DNA from: Anastatus disparis
Lineage: Eukaryota > Arthropoda > Insecta > Hymenoptera > Eupelmidae
Direction of reading: 5' to 3'
DNA: 64,000 bases
Assembly: GCA_017163975.1 (NCBI GenBank)
Contig: JAFFSR010000351.1
Coordinates: forward strand, 2,481,001 to 2,545,000
In this document: piece after piece, positions 12,026 through 24,718 of the stretch
How positions within the stretch are numbered: the stretch's first letter is position 1
Layout: each line of letters begins with the position of its first letter
Notes under the pieces: generated by a model
The model's database searches: none
What the model was told of the DNA's origin: nothing
What the model saw: the letters and a program-made list of their open reading frames with translations, nothing else
Translations under genes and position numbers: made by a program

Positions 12026-12756
12026 AATGTAATTAAAGTTCAATCAATTTGATAAATAAACAAAATTTTATGTTTTAAACTGTGAAACAATGTTTCAAAT
12101 AGTTAAATTTGTGATTTTCGAAAGTGTTTTTATTGTTATAGGACGGCAAAATTTGTAATTATTTTTAATTTTTTTTTAATAAAGTTAATAAATACATTAT
12201 TTTTATGCCTTAAAAAGCTTTATAGGGTCGATGTACCACTTTTGGTCGTTTTAAGATTTTACGAACGATTAAATGTCGTTATTTTTTAAATTAATTTATT
12301 AAATCCTTTTTTTTTTCTTTTAACATACTCATTAACATCTGTAATTTATAATACAAAATTCAAATTCTCTATATATTATATAATAAATTTAAATAATTCA
12401 AATAAGTAAAAAATTACTCATTGCACCGTTTTTGAACACATATGAGCCACTTATGATCTAAGCTATCACCACTTTTGGACACTTGAAGATTGAATATTTT
12501 ATTAACAAATTTTTAGTTAGGTATATGTTTAAAATAATAGATTAACTCAGTTTTATCGTTTTTTAAAATTTATAAAACTTTATTCAGAACAAAAATATTG
12601 TGAAATAATAAATATTTATAAAAGAAATAAATTTTTAATTACAAAACCAACCTGTTTCTAACAGGCAATAACTTTTTATTTTAATATTAACAATATTAAA
12701 CTTTATAAATAATATGAATTAAAAATATTTAATCTAATCAATATAAATTATTAATT

Positions 12757-13020
12757 AAGGAACATTTAAATCTAATATTTAAATCTTGTTTTTAAAGTTT
12801 TTTCTTTAGCTTCTTGGTTTTCCTTCTTTATCTTTCTTGCTTCTTCTTTTTCTTTTTTGATTTCGATTAGTTTCTTTCTCTTTTCCTCTCTCACTTTTCT
12901 TGCTTCTTGTTTTTTCAATTTGATTGTTTTTTCTTCTATTTTTCATTTTATACAGGAACATTTAAATCTTATTGACATACATTATAAATTAAAGAACATT
13001 TCAATCTAACTAATATTTAA
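12757..13020. repeat. tandem duplication of the pogo transposase 3' end
   Basis: The sequence around 12757-12920 (AACATTTAAATCTAATATTTAAATC and the CTTCTTTTTC-rich complement of the Lys/Glu tail) repeats the segment at 12990-13069 plus 13939-14030. About 240 bp carrying the 3' end of the transposase and the start of the 3' flank appear twice in tandem. Confidence 0.65.
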
Positions 13021-16000
13021 ATCTGTTTTAATTTTAGTTTTTTAACTTCTTGCTTTTCCTTCTTTATCTTTGGGTGATCACATCTCTCCCCATAGACATG
13101 CTTTGGGTTGGCTACGTACTGATTCGAGGAGACAGTATTTTATGGCTGTACTTATGTACAAAATCGTACGTATGAATACTCCCGAATATCTAGTGGGTCT
13201 CTTCACTAGATATATACCCAGAGCGACCACTAGGGGTGAGATTAAAGATCTTGCGGTGCCCTTCATGCGCACTGAGACTGGAAGAAATTCCTTTCAAGTT
13301 CAAGGTGCGCATTTTTGGAACTCCCTACCTGCTGATATTAAAAATCTTCCATCAATCGGCAGGTTTAAAGCCGCTCTGAGGAGGTTTTTACTCGACCTCG
13401 ATTGAACAGTATTATTTTCGGACTATATCATATGTGTTAATTTATTATGTGATGTACCCTTTATAGATTTAAGGCATGATTGTATTTATTGGCGTGTATG
13501 TAGGATGTGTGTGCATAGAGTGAATGATTATATTTTTATCAGATTGACTTGTATATTACTGTACATTCAACTTGCTGTGATTTTAACTTACTGTATACTG
13601 CTGATATTTCGACTGCGCTCTTTACACGCTTGATTTTATGTAATTATTTTGACTGATAGATATTGAGACAGATTTTTAACTATATTATTTATACTTTTTG
13701 CGTGTATTTATTCGTGTTATCTGTGATATCGCTTTTATTTAATTTATTGACTTACTATTACAGTATTACTATCTCTATTATGTTTTATGACTGTGATATC
13801 ATACTGTACTATTTTGATTTTATATGTACAAGGCTATTTAAAGTATTTTTATGTATTTTTTCAACTTTATTTGTAATTTTTCACGCTTTTTTGTAATTAT
13901 AATACAAAATAAACAATATCTAATCTAATCTAATCTAATCTTTCTTGCTTCTTCTTTTTCTTTTTTGATTTCAATTAGTTTCTTTCTCTTTTCCTCTCTT
14001 ATTTTTCTTGCTTCTTCTTGTTTTTCTAATTTCATTTTTTCTTCTTCTGTTTTTAATTTCATAGAGTTAAGCCATTCATCTGAAGTTAATATAGAAGGTA
14101 AGCGCTTAACTTCTTTTTTGTTTCTTTTCAGAACCTGGGGCTCCGGATAAACAAGTATTTCTTTTAAAGTATTTTTAACATTCTTATTAAAGACTAGTGA
14201 AGAACTAGAATTAGGTTTCTCAATAATATTTGCACTTATTCCAGGTTCCGAGTTAATGCTGTTTTCATTATAATCAGTCTTCTGATGAACACTCGTTCCA
14301 ATCACAGTTTCAATATTAGGTTTATTGCCAGTTATATTAATGAATGTATTATCTACTTTAATCACAGTATCTGTAGAAGTATCATCTACATCAGTGTTTT
14401 TAACAATTAAATTATTTACTTCATCTTCTGAAATTATTGGTATTTTATTTATACTAAAATTTGATATTTCTGTTGCTTCAACTGTAAATACTTCAATTAC
14501 AGATTCACTATTTACACTAAAATCTTTGGTTTTGTTAATAACATTTTCTAATTCATTACTCAATCCAGTACTGATAGTACTGGAGCTCTCTTGTATACCA
14601 TAGCGGGTATCAATATTTTCATTCTCGCTCAATGAACTTTCACTGTAAGCACAATTATACATTCTATTCCATATTTTAAATAATTCCAAGTATATAATTT
14701 CTCCATCCCAAGGAAGACATTTATTTTTACAATCATAAAACTTCTACAAAATATTATTGTCAATGTTCGCTTCGAAAAACTTTAGACATTGTTGTTTGGT
14801 TGTTTCGACAGAAGATTTTTCATTACTGTTTTGTTGTTCTTCGCTTATGTCAGATACACTAACCTGTTGTACACACTTACTATAATCAACTCCATTAGCA
14901 TCAAAAGGAAACAAACCACAACATTTGAAACCAGACTTAATCGTATTTGTAAAATCTTCTTTTTGAAATCTTCTTCATGATTTATTCGCCAGGCTTTAAC
15001 AAACTTCAACCAATGTTTTTTTAGTGGAGCGAATACTGATACATCTAATGGCTGTAACATATGTGTAGCATTTGGTGGAAGGCAACAAAGAATAATTCCA
15101 TTTTCTTTACAAAGTTGACCTAAGTGGTATGACATGTGAGATACGTATCCATCTAAAAATATTATGATTGGTTTTGGAATATTTTTTTCTTCTATATAAG
15201 GTAGAAACACATTGGCTATGTATTCATAGAAGGCGACATAGGTCATCCATCCACTTTCAGTTTTACTCATACCCCAACCTGGTGGAGCTTTCTCAACAGC
15301 AGCTTGAGATAAACGTTCATATTTGTATAAAGTTAGCGAAGGTGCTATCTCTCCTGCAGCATTTACAGAAAAAAATGTAGTAATATAATCCTTGTCTCCA
15401 TTTCCTGAAACATCATATGAATGTTTTCCTTTAGCCGCTAAAACCAGTCCACCTTGAGGAGCCAAACACATGGCTGTTTTATCCATATTAAATATTCTCT
15501 GTGGATCTTGAAGTACTTCTAAATTGTCTTGTAAAGTTGAATACACTTCACTGAACCAGTTGCGTATAAACTTTTCAGAAATAGATGCTCATATCTTACT
15601 CAAGTATTCAGCTTTTTTGTAAGATATTTCAGGATGTCTTTTTAAAAAACTTAAAAACCACTTTCGACCTGGAATTCCATTTTTAAATGGTGTTTTTATT
15701 TTTTCAGTCTCCACAAATTTTTTAACAGAAAGAACTAAACTATCTTTTGTGATCGGAAAACCCATTTCGCTACAATTCAACAGCCACTTTTCTAACAGAG
15801 TTTCAGCTTCAACTCCTAAAATACACTCAGGTCCCACTCGACCACATCTTAATTTTTCTGAAGTATCTCCTTGACATACATGTCTAAGCAGTGTTGATCA
15901 TGGAACATTGTAAGTCTTACTTGCTTCATATACTGTAGCACCATTTTCAACTGAAGTTAAAGCACTTCGAAGCTTTGATGGTGAATAAGGAAAAAATTAT

Positions 16001-16083
16001 TTCTTCTGGAAATGGTTTTCTTTTTCTTGTGATTTTTTATTAGTGACCCGCTTAGGTGCACCCACTTTATTCTTTGAAGCCAT
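13017..16083 (-). pseudogene. pogo/Tigger-like (CENP-B/jerky type) transposase pseudogene
   Basis: The minus-strand frame starts at ATG 16081-16083 (MASKNKVGAPKR). The N-terminal psq-type helix-turn-helix (PSKLRSALTSVENGATVYEA) is followed by the CENPB-type second DNA-binding domain (15589-15837, with GRKWFLSFLKRHPEI). The DDE domain (15546 to about 14950) shows all three acidic positions: NMDKTA, IIIFLDGYVSH and LQPLDVSVFAPLK. The long variable tail (14689-13925) is Ser/Thr/Asn-rich and ends in a charged Lys/Glu coiled-coil-like segment. In-frame stops lie near 15995 and 15898, a frameshift near 14960, and a stop near 14757. The final Lys/Glu segment is split by a non-LTR insertion and ends at 13017. 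Catalytic residues survive but the gene is broken. Confidence 0.9.
13070..13938 (+). pseudogene. 5'-truncated non-LTR retrotransposon inside the pogo-like element
   Basis: The frame 13070-13405 carries only the C-terminus of a non-LTR reverse transcriptase ORF2: LGWLRTDSRRQYFMAVLMYK, NTPEYLVGLF, GRNSFQVQGAHFWNSLPADI and a final LDLD. A 3' UTR of about 510 bp follows (13406-13917) and ends in TAATC pentamers (13918-13936). A short target repeat, TCTTT, flanks the insert. The closest relative here is the fragment at 8010-8850, which has the same protein region and also a pentamer tail, so both probably belong to one family. Confidence 0.87.
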
Positions 16084-16826
16084 TGAGACCTGTTAAAAAA
16101 TTTAATTTCTGTTTTTTATTTCAAGTTAATTATTTTTCACTAACAAATATAATTTATTTAATAAACTTTTATGATGTTTTATTTATATGTTCAAAACTGG
16201 TTAACCAGTTTTGAACACACAATGACTAAAAATGGAGCCAATAATAAAAAGTGGTAACATTAGTAGTCTACATTTTTATAAATTTTTACTAATTATTTAT
16301 GTAAAATTATTATTTCACAATGAAAGTTGAACCTATTCTAACCTATAAAAGTACATTATGCTTAAGCAGTTGGTTTATAAGCTGAGTAAAACGTTATTAT
16401 ACTTACGGTGTTTCCTTAGCTACGAACTTAAGATTGTCTACATTTCCTACGTTCACATCAAAAATGATTTTTTCAATAAACAAATGTAAACTAAATACAT
16501 TTTTCAATATATTATAAATAAACAAGACTACCAAAGAAAACAAAGAGAACTGCGGCTAGCACTCTGTGGCTAACCGCAAAACTATAAAAATAAAGAATAC
16601 GCGTGACTGTTCAAAAAAGGTACGGCGACCAAAAGTGGTACATCGACCCTACCAATAAAGTTCATCAGAGTTATTCATTCATAAAATGTAAAAACAAGTT
16701 TTACCGAGATATGCACCTTTTTGCAACACATAAAGTACTTCTGACATATCACAAGCGGGTGTTTAGATAGTTAGAGACGCACTGTAGTAATAATTAGATT
16801 AATTTAATATAAGTTTATATTAACAT

Positions 16827-17870
16827 TAAGGGTGTTTCACACCATACCGTCATAGCATATGCCACCAAACCGCCATAGTATATGCCGCCAAACCGCCGTA
16901 CCGACCGCGCCGACCTATATAGCATTTACAATTAGATTGAGTATTGGTATTAAGGGTGCTTCCTACTCATCACCGCCATAATGTTAGTTTGATTAAGGGT
17001 GTTGTCCACTCATCTCTGCCACATCATTTAATATAGTTTCATAATTCGCCGCATCGTGTAATATATTTCATCACACTACCAAGTCAAGACCTATCTAATC
17101 CCTTGTATTCAAAGCACATTAGAGAGCTGTCAGCCTTCCGACGTATTCCGTCATTCAAAGGAGACAACTCGTCCGTGAGTTATCTACCTTCCGCTGATCA
17201 CCTGTCATTAAAGGGGACAACTCGTCCGTAAGCTATCCACCTTCCGCCGATCATCTGTTACCCGAGACACTAAAGGAGACAACTCGTCCGTGAGTTATCC
17301 ACCTCCCGCCGTGTTTCCGTTATCATCAAACGTCCAACCTGACCGCCCGCCAAACCGCCGCCGTGTCAGATTTATCTATTTGGTTTAAGAATAATTAACG
17401 TCAGTTAAATTAACTTCATTTATACTCATTGAAAAACTATTTAGTTCAAGTTTCGATAATAATCAATGTCACGTTTATTTTCTTTGCTAATTGAATATTC
17501 ATTAATTAATTTGATTTTTGCCGGCAAGTGGCACATACACCAAGTAGCTCCATGATTAAACTCACTTTTTATTTTATTATATCACGCGTATTTATTTTAG
17601 GTTAGTTATTTGATTTATATAATTTAGGTTAGTTTACCACTTTCTACCATTATATTGTTATACGTCGTTGTAAATATGAGTTTAAGAGTACAATAAAGCC
17701 ACGATACTCCCTAGCATAAACAAAACGTGTAAAACCCCTTTACTTTTCTTCATCTTTCCGTCGTCCAACTCAATCCACCTCCTGCCTTTCAAACCCTGCT
17801 TACTCACTGAAGCATCCGGCAACAAGAGGCTCAACGTCATTTCCTCATCCGAGAGAAAAATACGTTACAA
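16827..17870. mobile_element. LTR-like insertion with internal repeats
   Basis: This stretch is much richer in C and G than its surroundings. It contains three copies of ATTAAGGGTG (about 16827, 16951, 16993) and three imperfect repeats of GACAACTCGTCCGTGAG (17163, 17216, 17278). It ends TACGTTACA at 17870, like the solo LTR at 37811-39077, which ends AACGTTACA. ACAT flanks both sides (16823-16826 and 17871-17874). The left end does not begin with TG, so it may be truncated or misplaced. No ORF. I call it LTR-like rather than a proven LTR. Confidence 0.45.
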
Positions 17871-17958
17871 CATAAAGCATAAAAATAATAGAAATTATTA
17901 TTATAAAAGGACACAGATATATGACCTGCTTATTAGTTGTTAATATGTAAGTCCTATG

Positions 17959-20035
17959 TAGTCTAGGCGCCCAGAGGGTTTCGTATGAAGTTAGAGGTCC
18001 CACCAAGCAAGCAGGTAATTTAAATGTATTTTGAGCCGCTGAATCCAAATTTGCAACTTGCTTTTAGCGCAAGTGGTCGCGTAATTTGTTATGAACAAAT
18101 TAATTGTTTAAATGACTATAGTTTATGAACTACAATAGATGCAGTGATTTTCTCTGCGAAAACTTGTTCTTTAATAAAAAAAACAAAAAAAATCGTTTTT
18201 GTTGCATGTTAATTCGATAATTAGAACCAGAGATATGGCAAATATATTGCAAAAAAACATAGAGACGCAGCAGAAGCGCGGAACGCCCTGGTAAAAAACC
18301 TTATAATTCGACTACTAATTGATATTTTTTGAAGTTCAAGATGTGTTTGAAAAATTTCAGAGTCTCAGCTTTAATGATAAATTGTTATATATTACTTTCA
18401 AATATTGATAAATTAGCTAGAATGATTTGAAGCAGAAAAAATTTTCAATTTTTCAGAATTGTCTTTGTTTATAACGAAATAATATAGGTTAGCGAACAAA
18501 ATATTTCTATATTTTTTATAGAGAATGATAGGAAATTTGATCTAATTTAAGAATCTGTCCGGTTTTTCAAATTTAAGTAAGTAGAACCTGAAATATCGTA
18601 AATTTAAGCTGTAGCGCCAACTCCTTGCAATACGACATATGTGTGCAATATAGCGATCGCTTTCCTTATCAGAAATTCTTTTATTATAAGGTAAGTAATC
18701 TCATCTTTTTCTAATAAAATTACTTTTGACTCGACTCTATTTTATGTACTTTGTCATAATATTAATGATGTATAATCTTCGAGCATATACTACTGGAGGA
18801 AGCCTCCCAGCTATTAACTACGTTACAAGGCGAAGAGAGAAAAAGCCTCTATTTTGGTACGTGCTATCTCTCTCTCACTTTCTTAATGGGAAACAGAAGC
18901 AGCCAATCAAATCAGGCTAGAGAGAGAAAGCACGTACCAAAATAGAGGCTTTCTCTCTCTTCGCCTTGTAACGCTTTCTGCCATTCGGAGGCTTCCTCCA
19001 GTAGTATATGCTCGAAGTGTATAATACATTTAAATGAAGTAGATTTAGGGTTTTAAATAATCATTGATTTTTCTACTATAATAGTAAACAATTTACTCAA
19101 CTTATGGAGTATTTTTACATTTGTTTATTTTTTTGCAATTGCAAAAAGAACAACAATCTATTTTATTCAAAAAATTTGTTTTAACCTTCCGATTTATTAG
19201 AGTCATCTATTTTTAGCTGAATCCTTTTTTATTAAATTTTTATTTAATTTCCTAGTGCAGAGTTAAAATTAATTGTATTACAAGAAAATTAAATTACTTA
19301 CCTTATAATAAAAGAATTTTCAATAAGGAAAGCGATCGCCATATTGCACTTATATGTCGTATTGCAAGGAGTTGGCGCTACAGCTTAAATTTGCGATATC
19401 TCAGGTTCTACTTACTTAAATTTGAAAAACCGGACAGATTCTTAAACTAGATCAAATTTCCTATTATTCTTTTTAAAAACAATATAGAAATATTTTGTTC
19501 GCTAACCTATATCATTTCGTTATAAACAAACAAGATTCTGAAAAATTGAAAATTTTTTCTGCTTCAAATCATTCTAGCATATTTATTAACACTTGAAAGT
19601 AATATATAACAATTTATCATTAAAGCTGAGACTCTGCCATTTTTCAAACACATGTTAAACTTCAAAAAATATCAATTAGTAGTCGAATTATAAGGTTTTT
19701 TACCAGGGCGTTCCGCGCTTCTGCTACGTCTCTATGTTTTTTGCAATATATTTGCCATATCTCTGGTTCTAATTATCGAATTGACATGCAACAAAAACGA
19801 TTTTTTTTGTTTTTTTTTATTAAAGAACAAGTTTTCGCAGAGAAAATCACTGCATCTATTGTAGTTCATAAACTATAGCCATTTAAACAATCAATTTGTT
19901 TATAACAAATTACTCGACCACTTGCGCGAAAAGCAAGTTGCGAATTCGGATTCAGCAGCTCAAAATACATATAAATCACCTACTTGCTTGGTGGGACCTC
20001 TAACTTCATACGAAACCCTCTGGGCGGCTAGACTA
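17959..20035. mobile_element. 2.1-kb foldback element with ~0.9-1.0-kb inverted arms
   Basis: TAGTCTAGGCGCCCAGAGGG at 17959 is mirrored by CCCTCTGGGCGGCTAGACTA ending at 20035. The match continues inward almost without break: the pair GGTCCCACCAAGCAAGCAGG, the pair GCGGAACGCCCTGGTAAAAA, the pair AGCGATCGC, and finally AGCCTCTATTTTGGTACGTG at 18844 against its complement ending 18950. The right arm has about 200 bp of extra sequence (19030-19270). The central spacer is only about 45 bp. No credible ORF. High identity between arms suggests recent insertion or gene-conversion between them. Confidence 0.92.
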
Positions 20036-20456
20036 ATGACTTTATTTTTAAAAAATATTATCGTGTTAACTGTTTAAATATTGATTAAATAATAATTCGT
20101 AATATTTTATATGTTTCATGTACACAGTGAAAAAAAATTTGTAATTTTAACACATATAAGTATTAGAGATGAAATACAAATTTTTTTGTGTTTAAATTAA
20201 TAAGTACACGTACTACTACATCAGTAGCGCGAAATGAAATATAATAGTTGTGAATCGTTTTGGGACGGATTCTGTCCTTTTTTTGCTATGGCATCTAATT
20301 AACAAGAGAACAACGTTTGTAGAAAATTCAACTAACCGCAACTGCTCTTTGACTTGAGACATCCACCGTGTTAACGATTGACAATTTTATTTATAATATG
20401 TGCAAGTAGTTAACTAATTATTTTTATCTATAATTTTTTAATGAAAAACAAATATT
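20036..20456. other. upstream flank of family A gene, no gene seen
   Basis: A+T-rich noncoding DNA. A CACAGTGAAAAAAAATTTG stretch near 20127 weakly resembles the complement of ATTTTTTACAGTG near 41400, which could be remnants of transposon ends, but the match is short. No TATA-like element stands out with confidence. Confidence 0.3.
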
Positions 20457-20511
20457 ATGGATAACTTTATCAAGAAAAATAAATTCGAAGATCTACGACC
20501 AATTTTTCAAT
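20457..20511 (+). pseudogene. family A exon 1
   Basis: ATG at 20457 opens MDNFIKKNKFEDLRPIFQ, followed by a GTAAGT donor at 20512. It leaves one nucleotide of the next codon, which matches the acceptor phase of exon 2. An upstream out-of-frame ATG lies at 20441. Confidence 0.6.
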
Positions 20512-20772
20512 GTAAGTAAATTATAACCTTATTTTTAAAATTGTTTAAAATTATTTATTTTTCAAAATAAATGTATATGTATTTGCTGATTACATTTATT
20601 ACATTTTTCCATTACAATTTATATATTCGTAAAATGAGTATTTAGTTAATTATAATTTGTTGATTAAAAAATGCTTGAAAAAATACATATATGTCACTTT
20701 TTATTCTTAACTTAAATACAAACTATAAAACTATTGATCAGTAACTCGAATTTTTTACTTATCTGGCGAAAG

Positions 20773-21174
20773 GTATATAAGATGAAAACTTTTATGTATT
20801 AAATGATGAGGAAATTATAATGCTTCTAAAAGATCATCAAAATATTTTGATTAAGTTTATAGCTAAATTTAATTTTGAAAAAGGACAATTTTTATATAAT
20901 ATCGAACACATGGTAGATACTTTAAGCATTGAGAATCTACCAGAAAAACCCTTCATTCTATATAAATTAAGTACTGTGCATGTATCAGAAAAACCTTGAG
21001 TTTTATGTATAAATGAGAATATTAGTTCTGAAAAAATAAACAGCAATAACACCGACACTTTGTTTCATGTTTCTGCAAATGATCCACAGAGCATTTCATT
21101 AAACGAAAATGGCATGTGTAATTCCAACTCTCAATCTACATCTAACATCACTCATGAAGAAGAATTAATATCAG
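20773..21174 (+). pseudogene. family A exon 2, SAM-like domain end and Ser/Asn-rich linker
   Basis: Acceptor AG at 20771-20772. In phase with exon 1 it reads DENFYVLNDEEIIMLLKDHQ then NILIKFIAKFNFEKG, the second half of a SAM-like fold, followed by a Ser/Asn-rich linker (NGMCNSNSQSTSN). In-frame stops occur at 20778-20780 and 20997-20999. Donor GT at 21175. Confidence 0.6.
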
Positions 21175-21273
21175 GTTTTATTACTGCTAATTTATTTATT
21201 TTATATAATTTTAATAATGATTTCATTTATTTGTAGATAAATTTTGTTATAAAAAAAATTATTTATTTTATTT

Positions 21274-21640
21274 CTTAAGAGGCGGTCTTAAGAAATAATG
21301 ATTTATTTATTCATTTGCTCGGCAAAAATATAGTCATTTATTCTAACCATAATCATGATGAATAATTTGAAACGGTTACAGCAAAAAAAAAAAATATAAA
21401 ATATTGTCATGAAGTAGAAAATGCTAAATTGAAATCTATTGCATGCAAATAACAGACGCATCGACTGTTAGATGGCATTTTTCGCTTTATGACAATATTT
21501 TATAATTTTTTGTCACTGAAACTGTTTCAAATTATTCTTTATATACATGGTTAGAGGAATTTGCCGTGTGAATGAATAAATAAATCATTATAAGCATTTA
21601 TTGTAAGCATTAAACTAATTTGGTTTCGACCGTCTTAAAG
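21274..21640. mobile_element. palindromic MITE in intron 2 of family A
   Basis: Arms are mirror images: CTTAAGAGGCGGTC and GACCGTCTTAAAG at the ends, then GATTTATTTATTCATTTG against its near complement, and AATAATTTGAAACGGTTACA against TGAAACTGTTTCAAATTATT. Length about 360 bp, noncoding. Confidence 0.7.
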
Positions 21641-21651
21641 TCAATCCTTAG

Positions 21652-21760
21652 AAGGACGAATCATACTAGGCAAATATAAAAATAAGGGAATCTTTGATGA
21701 TAATAAATTAAAAAAGCTCATTATTTATGATAAACTAAATGAAAATTGTATAGATTACAA
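21652..21760 (+). pseudogene. family A exon 3
   Basis: Acceptor AG 21650-21651 and donor GTAAGT at 21761. Joined to exon 2 in phase it reads EGRIILGKYKNKGIFDDNKL then KKLIIYDKLNENCIDYK, a segment that in this protein type follows the linker. No stop in this exon. Confidence 0.62.
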
Positions 21761-22318
21761 GTAAGTTGATGAAAATGAGAATTGATCCTCTGTCTTTAAT
21801 ATGAAGTTTCGGTACACCGACGGTATTACAGTGGCCTTAAAGGATCTGCTTATATTTTTTTTTAATGTAAAAAAACTCTAAAATTCTGAAATAATTTAAT
21901 AAGCTCTTCCAGTTCCGAAGATATTCGATTTAAAAATTTGGTATTTGAAAAACGATAATTTATATTTAAATCATACTTTTTATTTACACATTAACAAAAT
22001 TTTGTATCATTTCATAATGTGCACATTTACTAATTAAAAAATTTTTTTAAATTATAAGCATGTTACACTATAATCTTTTATCTATTTCTGTTTCGCGTAC
22101 TATAAAGATAAAACTAATATTCTGATCATGTTTATTTATTATCAATTCATTCAATAAAATTTTTTAAATATTTTATGTGTCCTTCAAAATCAATGTACTT
22201 ATATTTTCTAATCGTTTTTATTGATCTTAAAAGCATTATGTTGTAAACTTCATTTTTTGCATAATCGTATAAAAATCACGAAAATATGTGATTATGAATA
22301 TATATATATATATATATA

Positions 22319-24612
22319 CCCTGGTAGAAAAAAGCCTGGATTTACGGTGTCATTATGGTGTATTTTATGGTTTGCAACCATAATATGGCCACAAACCCAG
22401 TCTTATTTCGACGGAATATGGCCAGCTTATGGACTTGACAAGGCTACAAACCCAGTCTTATTTTGACGGAATATGGTCAGCTTATGGACTTGACAAGGAA
22501 TACAAATTTATAATTTTGAAAAGATAATTAAAATTTTGGAATAATAATTAAGGAAATTATAATTTAGAATTATCAGAAAATGATTCATTTTAATAAATTA
22601 TCATCATATATTATTCATTTTTATAAACTATTTATTTTTATAATTAACAATAACACATTAAAGTTTCATTTATAAAGTTATAGTTAATGGTCTGACATTA
22701 TTTACAATTGATAACAATTACTTGTTAGTATATCACTCGAATAGACAAAGGTTGTAATGAACAATACAAACTTTATAGGTTATGATTTATTTTAAAAATA
22801 AATTTAGTGTTAATATAAATTAATGAGATATTAGTATTATTTAATATTAATTGTAGTTACACTCATATAAAATATCAATTAATTAAGAACTTAAGGTATC
22901 AAGCCCAAATTCAAGCCTAAAATAAAAATTAAATTCAAATGTCATAATAATTTTTTTATAATAATATTATTTAAAAAAAAGTTTTTTTACCTTAGATATA
23001 TAAAATATAAGACTTTGGCCCATGAATAATTTTAAATAATCTCATGAAATGATTAAAATTCTTTCTTTTATTCGAACACTTGATTTTGGTGGTCACTGCA
23101 AGCTTCCTCAGCCAATTTTCAACGAATTGACTTCAAAATTTCCAGAGATCTTTAATTAATATGTATTCACAAAATAACACTTTTATTTAAAAGAAAAAGA
23201 AAAAGAATTTAAAAGTTTGTCGAACAACTGGTTAAAAATTAGCTGAGAAAGCTTACGACAACCACCAAATTGAAGAAATCACATTTTTGACTAATCAAAA
23301 GGATTTTAAGCATTGAATGAGATATTTTAAAATTATTCATAGACTTTGTAAATAAATTTAGAATATTCTGTCTATTATAATATCAATACAGATCCATGTA
23401 ATGTAGGTTGCATTGTAATTTCACTTTAAAGGAGTTGGTGGCAAGTTTAATTTTTGGTCTAGCGACAACTAAAATATTTAATAATACACATGTTAGAATA
23501 TTCTTTTTAAAATTATGGCACTCAAAGTTCTAAAATTTTGCAAATAATTTTAAAATATCCTACTGTAACATAATGTCAATGCAAATCAATGTAATCTAGG
23601 TTGTATAATAAAACATAACATTGAATTCTATAGTTTGAAAAGAAGTATAGTCTGGTACGTATAATATGAAAGGACTCATCATAGACTAAATCAAATATAA
23701 AACTGCTTACCAACTTTTTAAATCAAAACAACAGTACAATATAAATTACATTCATATGAATTGATACCATGTTCGAGGAAGATATTTTAAAGCAAAATAC
23801 AGAGTATCATAGCTTTAAGTACTATAGTTAAAAAAAAATCTAACAAGTACCACATGAAACATTTCATTCGACATGGACTAAAAATGAAACTGGCCATCAA
23901 GTTGTTTAAAGTGATATTATAATTTCGTTTTCACTTATTTGTTTTTAAAATTATAGCATTTACAATCATGAAATTTTGTAAATAACTTTAGAATGTTTTG
24001 TCTAGCATAATATCAATATAAATCCATATATTGGGAATTGTATTGTAATTTCACTTTGAAAAAATTGGTGTTTAGTTTCATTTTTGGTTTAGTTACAAAC
24101 AAAATATTTCATAATACACATATTCGTTTTGAAAGTCTGGTACTCAAAGTTCTAAAATTTTGCAAATAATTTTAAAGTGTCCTGCTATAACATAATGTTA
24201 ATGCAAATCAATTAGTTTTATTATATAACATAATATTGAGTTTTTCAACTAACTAACACAACTTAAGAACTACATTAGCGCGTCTATTTTTAAAGATTAG
24301 GGTCAGGTTAAGATGTCGAATATAAAGTCATATCAGAAAATTAGGTTATAATAAAAAAAAATTCATTTGTAATTAAAATCTGAAGAATAGTGAATAAAAA
24401 ATAATAGAGAAGAATAGAGAAAGTTCACAATTAAAGTTAAACTTGTTATACTATAAATATAAGTTTATTATAGTAGTGCGCACAAATCATACATTAGAAT
24501 AAGTCCATATTATGGCCAACTTATGGTGAAATTTGACAGTGTAATTACACCGTACAAATATGGCCATATGTTGGTGGACACGCCATAATTTATGCTAAAC
24601 TTTCTACCAGGG
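22319..24612. mobile_element. 2.3-kb element with short TIRs in intron 3 of family A
   Basis: Ends CCCTGGTAGAAA (22319) and TTTCTACCAGGG (to 24612) are inverted and flanked by TATA on both sides. Subterminal GCCA/TATGGCC-rich motifs (ATAATATGGCC near 22380, ATATGGCCATATG near 24566) are also mirrored. The interior is A+T-rich with an internal direct repeat: the stretch around 23340-23620 resembles 23960-24220. No ORF, so a non-autonomous element. Confidence 0.8.
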
Positions 24613-24718
24613 TATACACATATATTTATAACTATTCAATTAAGAAATTGTTCATCATTTACAAAATTTATTATAAGATTTATTATTTGTTTTTTTTTTT
24701 AATTGTATTTTAGACTAA

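Larger units (their letters stand above)
12225..16649. mobile_element. pogo/Tigger-like DNA transposon nested in the Tc3-like element
   Basis: The terminal inverted repeats are GGGTCGATGTACCACTTTTG (from 12225) and its complement ending at 16649, both flanked by TA (12223-12224 and 16650-16651). The motif ACCACTTTTGG recurs internally near 12470 and 16245, suggesting subterminal repeats. The transposase is on the minus strand (16083 to 13017). The element is inserted in the 3' noncoding part of the Tc3-like transposon and itself contains a truncated non-LTR element (13070-13938). Confidence 0.92.
10247..16784. mobile_element. Tc1/mariner (Tc3-like) transposon with nested insertions
   Basis: The ends are inverted: CAGTGCGTCTC at 10247 and GAGACGCACTG ending at 16784, flanked by TA on both sides (10245-10246, 16785-16786). 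The similarity between the arms extends about 150 bp inward (AAGTACTTTATGTGTTGCAA and its complement near 16720). The transposase remnant (10987-12025) lies in the left part. The right part is displaced by a pogo-like element (12225-16649). Without it the Tc3-like element would be about 2.1 kb. Confidence 0.92.
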
